Of a DNA stretch of 64,000 nucleotides, positions 34,766-45,425 are shown piece by piece. Location: positions 150,318,802 through 150,382,801 of the forward strand of contig OW799233.1 of NCBI GenBank assembly GCA_941918925.1. Direction: 5' to 3'. This stretch comes from Phyto melanocephala (lineage: Eukaryota; Arthropoda; Insecta; Diptera; Rhinophoridae). The stretch's first letter is position 1, and every line of letters begins with the position of its first letter. The translations under genes were made by a program, and so were the position numbers. Under the pieces are notes generated by a model. That model searched no databases. It was not told the DNA's origin and saw only the letters and a list, made by a program, of their open reading frames with translations.

Positions 34766-36121
34766 CCAGTCTATTCAAGCTGAAATACCAAACCAAACTA
34801 AACATTAATAACTTGATGGCTGACAATATGACCGCCAGTTAAAAAGTATTGCCAACCTAAAGTACTATGAATCAGCCTTGGCTATATACCAGAATAATTG
34901 GCATCTTACCGATGGGAAATATCACAGATATAGTATGTGGCAAAATCCCAACGATTTTGTATTTTCTTTAACTTCTAATGCAATTAAGAGCAAAATAATT
35001 ATCTGCTTAAAGTTTTTATTTCATATTGTATTAAACGTTTAACTAATACTTTATGGAACTATCCATGTACGTATTTAATTTTTTTTTTCATTGTCTGTAA
35101 GGATTTATTTCCATAGACAAATTTAGTTATAAATAAATAATATAATAAATAAATATATAAAAATTAAAATAAATGTATAATAACAAACACATGATACACT
35201 AATATTTATTATATTTAAATATTTTAATTTATATTTTTCCTTAATTTATTTAACAACGAAATATTCAAGATTTTAGATGTATTTTAACAAAAAAAAAAAT
35301 ATTTTATTTCTTTTTTTTTTTGCATTTTATTTGTTGTTGACCTTGAATCGTTATATTAAATAAAGTTTATTGTCCTTCTTTAGACTAGTCTTTAAAAGAT
35401 GGCATAAAATAGTATGCACTAATTTAAAAACATTAGCAAACATTAAACAATATGAATGTAGCAAAAACAAAAGCTGATTTAAAACAAATTTAAGAAGAAA
35501 AAAAAAACAAACTGGTTAGTATTTAATTTATAAATTTTTTGTTTAAATGCATTTTTTAATTTATAACAATTTGTTGTATTTTTCACACCCTGCACCAGTG
35601 GTTGAAGAGAATATAACACAAATAAAAAAGTTTATCATTCCATATGCAATACCAAAATATAATCTTATAAGATCAATTAAGCTCTATATACAATCTTTGT
35701 TTTTTTAATTCTTAAATAGCTATTTATTATTTAATAATTATCCACGATATCTGTTTAACAAATTGACTGCCACGTGTGACACTGAACTATGTGGTTTACG
35801 CTACGTCTTTTGTATTACTTGCGTTTAAATTTGTTTTTAGAATATGAATATTGTTAGATTTCGTAAAAAAATGTTACGTCGATAAATATTACTGAAAGTA
35901 GCCTAAATTCCAATATTGAAGTTTTCGAAGAAATTACGCAAACAAATGATATGGCCCCAGCATCTTATTTGCTGAAAGTGTCTTGGTAGTCAATGTGTAA
36001 AATATTATTCCTGTATTCAAAAGAAGTCCTAAGTGACATATTATCATAATTTTCCCAAAATTTTAAAAACAAATGAAAAGTTATTGTTAAATGTTAGATT
36101 TCAAATATATTTCTAAATACA
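34766..36121. other. AT-rich spacer with one decayed DINE-like start
   Basis: Around 35585-35700 the string ACACCCTGCACCAGTGGTTG plus ATCATTCCATATGCAATAC looks like a worn TATACCC start and core of the DINE-like family. Otherwise nothing recognised. Confidence 0.35.
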
Positions 36122-36123
36122 TA

Positions 36124-37067
36124 CAGTGAACTCGCAGAAACGTGAACATCCAGTAACATGAACTACCCAAAAATATGAAAATTTTTTTTATTACATTGAC
36201 TACTCGAAAACGTGAACAAAGGCTGAAGGCTCTAAAACGTGAACTTTTATCGAACGTTAAAATTAAATTTTGTAAGCTTATTTAAAATTTTTGGGATTCC
36301 CCGCAGAAGAATTTCGTAGTTTGTTTGTTTTAAACAACTTTTGTTGCATGATAAGTAGCTTTAGTATTAATGCGGCAGTTCTACTGGAAGCATCTATCTG
36401 TGCTGACCATACATTTAGGTATATAAATAATACAAACAAGTAATCTTTAAAAATTTTTTTATTGATTTTTTATTTATTTTTAACACAAGAATTGTTAAAT
36501 CTTCAAGAAAAGTCAGATATTTTAGAGCTTTTACGCAAAGGTTCATCTGTAACTTGTTTGTCGCCAAATCGACAATAAAGATGCAATTTCGAAATGCGTT
36601 AATAATACATTTTCGGTTCCTGGAAAACGAAAAACACTGCTTTCTTTAGAGCTTCCAAAAAAAGAAAAATCTCTGTACAAATGGTTTACCTAACTTCGAA
36701 ATAAAAACCTACCGGTTGGCGGCATTATGATTAAAAGGAAGCTATTGCATTGCACAATCAAATTAAGGAAAATAACCATGCTAAACCTCTATTTTGCATG
36801 AATTCAATAAATAATTGAGAAATAAGTATCTTAAAAACCCTTTTGCAAACCATAGTAGCTATGTAGTACATTAAAATATGACAGAAACTTACAAAAAGTT
36901 GAATCAAAACATGTTTCATTGGTGCAAATAACGTACATACTTTATTTTAAATTAAATAAAAGATAAAAGCGACTAAATGATGTTATAGAAAAAATGCAAT
37001 CTAAAAACAAAATCGAAAACGTGAACACCCTTGGTAAAAATTAGTTCACGTTTCTGCGTGTTTACTG
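36124..37067 (+). mobile_element. pogo/Tigger-like element, 944 bp
   Basis: Flanked by TA on both sides (36122-36123 and 37068-37069). The left end CAGTGAACTCGCAGAAACGT and the inverted right end CAGTAAACACGCAGAAACGT match at 18 of 20 shown bases and continue into GAAC. The CAGT terminus and TA target are those of pogo elements. AACGTGAAC recurs just inside each end, as transposase-binding repeats do. The interior retains part of the transposase gene. Confidence 0.85.
36487..36795 (+). pseudogene. pogo/Tigger transposase N-terminal fragment
   Basis: Broken frames encode the CENP-B-like N-terminal DNA-binding region of a pogo transposase: NLQEKSDILELLRKGSSV (first helix-turn-helix), then after a frameshift KDAISKCVNN, SVPGKRKTL and KKEKSLYKWF (start of the second HTH). 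A TAA follows KWFT. The DDE catalytic domain is missing altogether. In a full element this region binds the terminal repeats, but the breaks make a working protein unlikely. Confidence 0.75.
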
Positions 37068-37331
37068 TATGTATGTGTATGTATGCAATTACGACAATAT
37101 TAGAATTTAAAATTCATAAATACTACATTTAGTATAGTCTTTTTACCAGAAATTTCCGAGATCTCTGTGATTTTCAAATTTTTTGATTCTGAAGTAAAAA
37201 GGAAAAAATATAAAAAATTTTAAATTTTGTCAAAATCGCATTCATAGAAAAGGAATTCAAGAATTCAGTTACAAGATAATCTAAACAATTTATTTAAATT
37301 ATATTGTTAAAGACTATATTTATTTATTTAT

Positions 37332-39261
37332 TATACCCGCCACCAAAAAAATGGTGGGGGTATATTCATTTTGTCATTCCGTTTGTAACACATCGAAATA
37401 TCCATTTTAGACCCCATAAAGTATATATATTCTGAATCAGGGTTTGATTTGATGACGATCTAGCTATGTCCGTCCGTCTGTCCGTCTGTTGAAAGCACGA
37501 TAGAGGTCGCACCGAAAAAGCTAGGGGGCTCAAATTTTGCCAGAATCTTTCTTATAGACAAGGTTTGTTTGGTATTGAAAATGGGCTAAATCGGAATATT
37601 AGGAAGAGAGTTATAGCTCGAAAAGCAAGAGTAGGTCGAAAAAACCCTGTCCTTCGAACATCGAATAAAATGGAATTGTGTCCAAACGCATTAACGTAGA
37701 CTCATGAAACTTCGAATATATATTTCCTTAGTAAGAACAATATTTGCCCCCGAAAATTATTTACATCTATGCATTAGGAAAAGAGTTATCGATCAAAATG
37801 TACGAAAATTTATACCGCACAGTGTATTTTTCGGTATATTTAAAAACAAAAACGTCATAAAAGCAACAAAATTGGATGTACGACTCTGAAATTTTGCACA
37901 CTTTGTTTTTTGGTAACACGCTTTCTTGTAACGGAAAATCAATGTGCCACGCCCACTTTTACGCCCACCTCCCATATAACGTTTTACCCAAAATTCATAT
38001 AATTTCTCCATTAATATAGATTTTGGAATAAAAAAGGACTATATTGAAACATCTAGATAGTACTCATTGGCAAAAATAACTTTGACACGCCTACTATAAC
38101 GCCCACTTTTTACGTTATCTACCGTTAATGAAATTTAAATGCTCATAAAACCGCCAAAATTAGAGGTATGATGATAAAATTTGCTACGTATATCCCTCTA
38201 GGCAATTTCATTACTGTGCCAAAAACTTAGGGTGCCACGCCCACTTTTACGCCCACCTCCCATATAAAGTTTTACCTAAAATTCATATAATTTCTCTATT
38301 AACAAAGATTTTGGAATAATAAAGGGCTATATTGAAACATCTAAGTTGTACTCATTCGCAAAAACAACTTTGACACGCCTACTATAACGCCCACTTTTCA
38401 CGTTATTTACCGTTAATGAATTTTAAAAGCTCATAAACTATATGAAATATCTAAGTTGTATTTATTAGCAGAAACTTTATTGACACGCCTACTTTAACGC
38501 CCACTTTCATTGAAAGACTACATTTAGAAAAGCATTTTAGTAGCATATCGAAGTTATAAAGGGTGGTTAAATTTTAAGGGCCGATGTTGAATTTAAATAA
38601 AACACAAATTATTGAGGAAATTATTATTATTTCTTTTTGTAATGATAGTATTTGTATTATTCAATTATGTATTTAACAAAATATCGGCCAAATTGCCCCC
38701 CCCGCATCCTTGGCGCCTTTCCTCTATCTGATTGTCCAAATTTTCAATGACAATGTTGATGCTCAATTGTTTTGCCACACTATCGCAAAAAACAGCAATG
38801 GTTCCCATTCAACGAACTAAGAAGGCATTCACAGATTTTTATTTATATTAAATATATTTTACAATTCTCCCGATTGTGGACGAATTTGAACGATTATGTT
38901 GATCAAAAGAATTACGAAGTGCACAAAATGCATTTTGATTTGAAAGCCCATTTTTATAAAAAACCTGAATAACTTTAACGCGTTGCTCATTTGCGTATTT
39001 TTTCACTGTTCAAATTAAGTTAGTCTGAGATTGAGAAAGGTCAAATGAAATGCAAAAAAAACTTGTTGTTTGTGTGGCTCACCTTCAACATGGGCCCTTA
39101 AAATTTAACCACCCTCTACAAAGAAAGTGATACATATTTTATTATAAAGAGATTATTCCATAATGATTAACAATATAATAAATAATGTGCTTTAAATGTA
39201 CACAAAATTGGTGGTGGGTATAAAAGATTCGGCACAGCCGAATATAGTGCTCTTACTTGTT
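37332..39261 (+). mobile_element. DINE-1/mini-me-like element, classic-core group, 1.93 kb
   Basis: Starts TATACCCGCCACC with a small stem (CCACCaaaaaaaTGGTGG). The highly conserved core (37370-37402, GTCATTCCGTTTGTAACACA) and CCCATAAAGTATATATATTC follow, then GTCCGTCCGTCTGTCCGTCT. The body repeats ACGCCCACTTTTACGCCCAC several times. The end is GGTGGTGGGTATAAAAG, the hairpin ATTCGGCACAGCCGAAT and GCTCTTACTTGTT. The core/GTCY arrangement is that described for dipteran mini-me elements. A 558-bp mariner MITE is inserted at 38559. Confidence 0.85.
38559..39116 (-). mobile_element. 558-bp MITE derived from a mariner-like transposon
   Basis: Terminal repeats AGGGTGGTTAAATTTTAAGG (left) and its inverted copy (right, ending 39116) match over about 27 bp and are flanked by TA (38557-38558 and 39117-39118). 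The minus strand still encodes the transposase N-terminus (NEQRVKVIQVFYKNG, NQNAFCALRNSF) and a C-terminal scrap (IEERRQGC, NLADILLN), with the catalytic middle deleted. The N-terminal motif is close to the copy at 4620, so this may show the ends of that family. It lies inside the DINE-like element at 37332. Confidence 0.85.
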
Positions 39262-39380
39262 TTTTATTCACTTCTAGTGCTGTCAAATTCCACTACTTCC
39301 TATTACTCAATATTAGAGTTGGGTCAATCGGTTACTTTAGTTCGTTTTTGCCAACAATCTCTTTCATTTTCTGCATAAGG

Positions 39381-40185
39381 CAGGGTTGCAAAAGTTGGTA
39401 CAATTGTACTTTTTGTGGTACAATTTAAACCTCAAAAGTACAATGGTACACCAATTACCCATTTGGTACAATTTACTTACTTTCTCAGTTTATGTTTACG
39501 AATAGCATAGCGCCACTTCTAATAAAATTTTTTCCAAACGAATACAAAAATTTTGGCTCAATTAATACACAGTTTAGATCCCTGGCGTATATAGCAGTAT
39601 TAAAAGATTTTAAAAATGAAAGTATATGCAACTTTTGGGCTAAAGTTTCTGAAATGAAAAACCAATTGAATGAATTAATGTTTTCGGAACTTTCAAGAGT
39701 TCCACATTCACAGACGATTCTTTCCTTCCAAAATATTATTAAAACGAAAGAACGAAATAGGCTTCATGTGCCTACAGTTTCCGGTCTTATACAGACAAAA
39801 GATTTGTTAAGGTCATCAAATTCTTGTTGTTTTAGTTTCAAAATACCAAATAATTTGTTATCAAAACCAATTTGATCTCACAAATATAACGGTAGACCTT
39901 TTATGTAATTTATTTTATCTATATATCTTAGTACAGTTTCTTTTTTTAAAGATATACTTTTAAAGTATAAATGAATTTTTAAGTACAAATGTTAATTTTA
40001 ATATTACAGAAATGAATTTTTATGTACAATTGTGTGTTATGTTTATGTTTTTTTCTGGGTTTTATTTAAAATAAAAAAAATTAAAAAAATTTTTAAAATA
40101 AAATTTTTTGGTACAATTGGGGTCGAAAAAGTACAATTTTATGAGCTTCTTGGTACAATTTTTATGTTCTCATTTTGCAACCCTG
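39381..40185 (+). mobile_element. hAT element, 805 bp, inserted in the hAT MITE
   Basis: Ends are CAGGGTTGCAAAA (left) and TTTTGCAACCCTG (right), perfect 13-bp inverted repeats. The 8-bp flanks are GCATAAGG (39373-39380) and GCATAAGA (40186-40193). GGTACAATT recurs many times near both ends in both orientations, as subterminal transposase-binding sites do. A transposase C-terminal frame lies inside, so this is an internally deleted copy. Confidence 0.9.
39492..39875 (+). pseudogene. hAT transposase C-terminal dimerisation domain
   Basis: An open frame of 127 codons. FWAKVSEMKNQLNELMFSEL followed by LSRVPHSQTILSF, NIIKTKERNRL and SGLIQTKDLL matches the hAT-C dimerisation region (family pattern: ...LPHSNA..ER.FS..N.IKTK.RNRL....GLL.TK). 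The usual ASVERVFS segment is short here. The BED zinc finger and the DDE catalytic residues lie upstream in a full transposase and are absent, so it cannot catalyse transposition. The Met at 39492 is probably internal. An intact frame in a short copy may only reflect youth. Confidence 0.75.
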
Positions 40186-40282
40186 GCATAAGATAATTAA
40201 AAAGGGGTTCGTAAATAAAACGACCGATGTTGTTGGCAAAGATGAACTAAAGTAACGATTTGCGCCCAACTCTACTCAATAC

Positions 40283-40944
40283 TTTTCATTTTGGGTACCA
40301 TATACTTAACAATACCTTCAAAGGATTTTTCAAAATGTTTCCTTTTACAAAGAATAAAAAATTAAAATAGTTTAGTTTTTCTTATAAAAAAGAAAAACTT
40401 TTAATACAACTTTTTTTTATTATTTAACTTTAAACTATAATTTAAGGCATTTAAATTTGTTTGCTTTAATTGGAACTATTTTAAACAAGGTTATGGCTCT
40501 TGCGTACAGATATTACTATTATTAAGCAGAGTTGTGATTAAACCATTAAACTTATACGTCAATTAATTGGAAAAATACAGTTCAGGAAAATGCAAATAAC
40601 TTCTTTATATAATTCAGTAACCGAAAGAAAGGCAATTATTCGATATTTCATAATGTAATTCTTTATCGCAAGCTTTAGATTCATTATTTTATATAAATTA
40701 TTTATTAATTGCCATATTTCACTAACAACTATCAAATTTCTACACGGAAACATTATTTTAAAAATTTAAAAATTAACAATAATTATAAAAAGTATTTAAA
40801 AAAAAAATATTTAAAACGCGGTACGAAAAAACAAGAAAAAACCACATGACACACGACACGTGGTAACATGAACCTATTGAGAGCTAAGTTTGGTTATCAT
40901 TTAATCTCATGTTGTGAAGGTAGCACAAGAGGTAGTTTAATAAA
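40283..40944. other. AT-rich spacer
   Basis: Nothing recognised. The end (40840-40935) is slightly GC-richer (CACATGACACACGACACGTG) without a known match. Confidence 0.45.
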
Positions 40945-41691
40945 AACAAGTAAGAGCGCTATATTCGGTCATGCCGAATTTTATATACCCTTCACAACGT
41001 GTAGTCATGCAATAACAGTAATTTGTATCACCATTCATCCCATAAAATTATAAATTTACGTATGTATGTTAAAAAAAAATTAAAAAAATATTTAAAAAAA
41101 AATAAAAAAAATATGTAAAAAAAATGTAAAAAAATTTAAAAAAAAAATATTAAAATATATATAATAAATATAAAACAAAAAAAATAAAAAAAAATATAAA
41201 AAAAAATATAATAAAAATTAAATAATATATTAAATAAAAAATAAAAAAAAATTAAAAAAAAAAATATAAAAAATTAAGAAAAAATTTTTTTTGGCTCAGC
41301 TGGGATTCGATGCCACGTTTTCTCTAACCAGTGTACACGTTTGTATGTATGTATGTTGTTTTTGTGAAAAAAAAATCGAGGTGGTCGTGGGTTTTTGCTC
41401 ATATCTCAGTTGTTTATGTACCGATGTTTCTGATTTTCAATACCGATCTACTCCCAAATATTTCTGATATTTTAATACCTTACCCAAGGTATTATTAGCG
41501 ATGTCGGGGGCTTCAAAAAGTTGATTTCAACATACACATAGACAAGCGGATAGACTGACAGAGCTTAATCGAGTCCCCTATTCATAAGCTTTCAGAAAAT
41601 ATATACTTTATGGGGTCGGCAATGAAAATTGTAGAAATTTCACACGGAATGACAAACCTATATATACCCTTTTTCACTGTGTGAAGGGTAT
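40945..41691 (-). mobile_element. DINE-1/mini-me-like element, group A
   Basis: Complete minus-orientation copy: AACAAGTAAGAGCGCTATA, a hairpin with one arm mutated (ATTCGGTCATGCCGAAT), an A-rich tract at about 41070-41290, GGCTCAGCTGGGATTCGATG, a decayed GTCY tract (GACAAGCGGATAGACTGAC) and GTGTGAAGGGTATA. Its right end lies 58 bp from the next piggyBac element. Confidence 0.85.
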
Positions 41692-41749
41692 AAAAAAAGT
41701 TGTACCAAAAAGTCTTTTTAGAATAGAAAAATTGCACACAATTTTTTAA

Positions 41750-42442
41750 CTCTACGTATACTTTCTTCGTCGAATCGACGAACATCGTTTATTAATTGTC
41801 ATTTCATTGGCATATTACTCACGTAAGTTTGCTTATTTCTCTTGTAGCTTTAGTTGTTTGCGGAAGTTGCTGAAATTTTTTATGTAACTTTTTGGATTAA
41901 AATTGAAGTGTTTTTTTTCACAAATGAAATGAAGTGTTGATGACGGTCAATCAGAAAATAGTACAGATCCAACAACTAGCGCCAAAAGAAAAAATTTTTC
42001 ATTTTGTCCATACAGCAAACGACGAATGACAAAATCAGCATGTGCAACATGCAAAAAGCACATCTGTGGAAAAAAAAACTTGATATCTGTGTCTCTTGCA
42101 GTAAGAAACGTCCAAATTAAACAAGATTGATCTTATTTTGTAGTTTTAAGTAACTGTAAGAATATCTCAAATAACTGAACATTATGTGATTTAAAATACT
42201 GCCTTTTAAGACTTTTCCAAACTTCTTTTTCTAAAAAATCAAAAAAATATATTTTTATAATAAACTTGAAATTTTTTTTCTTTTCTTTGTTATACAAATA
42301 CAAATAAAATAATATTGTTATCTAAAAATATAAAAATATTTATTCTTATATTTTGTTGAATCTGGAGCGGATTGTAAATGGGCTTCGTCGATATGACGAA
42401 GAAAGTGCTTAGTGCATTAAAAATAAGAAAGTCCATCTAGGG
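41750..42442 (+). mobile_element. second piggyBac-type element, 693 bp, with TTAA ends
   Basis: TTAA at 41746-41749 and 42443-42446. The left end is CTCTACGTATACTTTCTTCG and the inverted right end CCCTAGATGGACTTTCTTA, so the outer bases are related (C.CTA then ACTTTCTT). A subterminal palindrome sits near each end: TTCGTCGAaTCGACGAA at 41766-41782 and CTTCGTCgatatGACGAAG at 42383-42401. Only the last part of a transposase gene remains inside. This family differs in its ends from the element at 6457. Confidence 0.75.
41937..42120 (+). pseudogene. piggyBac transposase C-terminal Cys-rich domain
   Basis: The frame reads DDGQSENSTDPTTSAKRKNF and then FCPYSKRRMTKSACATCKKH with ICG. These are the paired cysteines of the C-terminal zinc-binding domain with which piggyBac transposases contact their internal repeats. 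Within the A-run at 42069-42078 the frame slips. In the next frame it continues LDICVSCSKK and ends at a TAA (42118-42120), giving the expected last C..C pair. Everything upstream, including the catalytic core, is deleted. Confidence 0.7.
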
Positions 42443-42446
42443 TTAA

Positions 42447-43136
42447 AGATTTTTATGTATTAAAAAACATTACAAAACAAAATAACAACTCAAATGAAAT
42501 ATAAAACCATTTATTGTAAAAGCCATTTAAACATGTATTACACTACATGGGTATGCTGTAGAAAAATAAATATTGCAGTAACAATAGACTTACTGAAATT
42601 TTGTTTTAGTAATAGTAAAAATTTTAGTTAATTTAGGTAATTAGTAAAAATGTATTTACTGTATTCACAGTGTCCTAAATTAAAATGTTCTAAAATAATA
42701 ACATAAGAAAATACGACTGTTGTGAACGTCCCTTCATAACTAAGTGTAAGATATCACATTTAAGTCACTGATTGAACTGATGAACGACATTAGTACACAG
42801 TAGTATTATTTTAGTACAGTGTTCTGCTTGACAAGCAAAAACAATTTTTTTATACTATTGTGAAATCCCTGCGAATACAGTAAATATATTTTTAAGAACT
42901 GTCATATATTTTTTTTCACGTTAATAATTACAAACTACATTATAAAAAAAATTTTGCCAATTTCTGATTGCTTTTTGTATTATGACGCGATGCTAGACTA
43001 GATCGTTATCAAATTAAGAGTAATGAAATTTTTAATGTGTTTAGAACAAATTTGTTTATGGACAACATTATAGAAAAGGATCAAAAATCGCAACAAAATT
43101 TAAAAAGCCGCAAAATTAGCCGAGTTTACAAAAGTC
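42447..43136. other. AT-rich spacer
   Basis: Nothing recognised apart from repeated TTAGTAA and GTACAGTAT-like strings at 42590-42830. Confidence 0.4.
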
Positions 43137-43139
43137 TTA

Positions 43140-43589
43140 TACTACATTTACACCTGAGCGAAATCTAGTAGATTTGATTTAAAATCTTTATTAAGATCTA
43201 AACCGTTTACACCACTATTTTTTGACATTTTGCAAGATTTCGTTTTCAAAACAATATATTTATTTACAATGTGGTCTGAGAGGCTCTCTATGTTCAACTT
43301 CTCCAAAATTCAAACTCCATATGAAAAAAATGTAAACAATAAAGTACTTGTGCGATTGCAACCACCTTATATATTATGATTGAATTTTTTTGTGTGCAGC
43401 GTAGTATATTTTGTTACAATTTAATAAAAACCACAGTTGCATCACGAAGTAGTACTAGATTTTAAGTAGATTTTGCCAAAATCTAGTTGTGAAGTAGATT
43501 TCGTTATGTATGGGAAATCTGGTAGAAATGAACAATATTTCGTTCAAAATCCCGTAAGTACTAGATTTGGTGTAGGTGTAAATGTAGTA
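43140..43589. mobile_element. PIF/Harbinger-like MITE, 450 bp
   Basis: The ends TACTACATTTACACCT (left) and AGGTGTAAATGTAGTA (right) are perfect inverted copies. Similarity resumes further in (AAATCTAGTA). TTA flanks both sides (43137-43139 and 43590-43592), the 3-bp target typical of PIF/Harbinger. TACTAGATTT and AAATCTAGTA motifs recur through the interior. No coding capacity. Confidence 0.75.
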
Positions 43590-43592
43590 TTA

Positions 43593-43942
43593 CAAAAAAT
43601 TCTAGATTACCAAAAAAAGGTCCAATTGCGACTTTAGTCGACGAACGGTAATCCTAATTGTCAAGATTATGCGATTTAATCTTACTAGACTATTTTTTGT
43701 AAGAATGTTTGAAGTCAGTCAGTCAGAAATGCTTATTTACTCTAAAAAGTTTCGAACAAAGTTGGTAGTTATTTTTGACATTTCGACTGCTATTAATTTT
43801 ATGTAAATAAAATTTAAAATTATAAAAAATGTCTTCTATTAGTATAAAAATAAATAAAATATAAAATCTTAAAGAAATAAAAATAATTGAACATGCCACG
43901 AGCAAGACAAAGAGCTGAGAAAAAAAGCAGTTCGTTTGGCAA
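43593..43942. other. short AT-rich spacer
   Basis: Nothing recognised. The overlapping minus-strand frames at 43723-44017 run into the next element and have no motif. Confidence 0.4.
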
Positions 43943-43944
43943 TA

Positions 43945-44467
43945 ACGTGCACTCGTGGTAACGTGAAAACCGCCTAACGTGAACAAGATTTTGTTTACAT
44001 TGACTACTGTGTAACATGAATAAACTCAGAAAGCTCTTTAACTTGAACAGTTTTGTTTTTCACTGCAAATGTTTTTTAAGCATGTAGACATTACTGAAAT
44101 ATGTTAATTTAGATTTTTAAAATTTAGGGAATCCCCTGTGTGTATCCTCTAAAATTTGTTTGTATGTATGGCATCGAAATTAGAATTTTTTTCTTATGCG
44201 AAGCGGTGAATCAGTCACCATAAATGTTAAAAAATCTTTACAGATAGTTCGCAAAAAAGAATCTGGTGATCTTGTAATGAATTATAAATAATAATTTTAG
44301 TTTTTTATTTTAATAATACAAATAATAAAACAATTTTACGTTCAAGCGTGTAAACCACAGGTTAATATTGTAAAAATTTATATTTTCCTCATGAAACTCG
44401 ACAATCGCTAATGTGAACAGTTTTGCTAACATGAACTGCTTTGGTTTTAATTAGTGCGAGTGCACTG
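43945..44467. mobile_element. pogo/Tigger-like MITE, 523 bp
   Basis: The right end, inverted, is CAGTGCACTCGCACTAATTA and the left end ACGTGCACTCGTGGTAACGT, with TA on both sides (43943-43944 and 44468-44469). AACGTGAAC and related motifs recur just inside both ends, as in the 36124 element, so the two are related. No transposase similarity is left. Confidence 0.7.
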
Positions 44468-44469
44468 TA

Positions 44470-45107
44470 TTTTCAAAAATATGCATGCAGTTATGGACAG
44501 TTTAGATAATACTTGACATATTCTTTGAGTTAGTAATTCTGACAACCCTCACTGAGATAAATATTACAAAAATCTAATGAATTATAAAAAGATCTTTCGC
44601 AATAGGCACAGCAAATTTTCACAGCTTCATCTCTGAGTACTCTTATTAAATTAAAAATTATTGTAATTCTACTTTTATAGTGAGCTCATTGGACCATTAT
44701 AATACTTATATTTGTTTCCTAGAGTCTTTGATTTTAATTATAACAAATTTTTGCTGTTGTAAATATTGCCGGCTTTTTGAGTTTTTATGCATTTTTTTTG
44801 TTTGTTTGTTTGTTTGGTTTTGGCTAATTCTTATTTAGACGCATTTAAATAAATTTTAAAACAAACTGAATTATGCAAATCAAACAAGTTTGTTTAACTA
44901 ATTTATTATTGATTTTATACATTTTTTTATTTTTAATTTTTTTTTTTTTTTGTATGTTTGTTAATTTATTTTTTTAGGCAAAGTTTTTCTTGTTGTGAAG
45001 ATGCACATGTGTAGTTGTCTGAAACTATTGACGAAATATAGTGCAGTACCATGGTGTAGTCATATAAGGTGATAGCACAGACAGATAGAATTTTTTGGTT
45101 CTCTTTT
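44470..45107. other. AT-rich spacer
   Basis: Contains a (GTTT)n run at about 44799-44816. Otherwise nothing recognised. Confidence 0.45.
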
Positions 45108-45425
45108 TATACCCTTCACACAGTGAAAAAGGGTATATATAGGTTTGTCATTCCGTGTGAAATTTCTACAATTTTCATTTCCGACTCCATAAAGTATATA
45201 TTTTCTGAAAACTTATGAATAGGGGAGTCAATTAAGCTCTGTCAGTCTGTCCGTCTGTCCGTGTGTATGTTGAAATCAAGTTTTTGAAGCCCGCCGATAT
45301 CGCATGGATCCGGGTGAGGTACTAAAATATCAGAAATACTCGGGAGTAGATTGGTATTGAAAATCAGAAACATCGGTTCATAAACAACTGAAATATGAGC
45401 AAAAAACCACGACTACCTCGATTTT

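Larger units (their letters stand above)
39314..40274. mobile_element. small hAT-type MITE, split by a second hAT
   Basis: The left end TAGAGTTGGGTCAATCGGTT and the inverted right end TAGAGTTGGGCGCAAATCG share TAGAGTTGGG and then TTACTTTAGTTC and TTTGCCAACAA. They are flanked by 8-bp sequences CTCAATAT (39306-39313) and CTCAATAC (40275-40282), 7 of 8 identical. TAGNG ends and 8-bp duplications define hAT elements. Without the inner insertion it is only about 150 bp. Confidence 0.8.
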
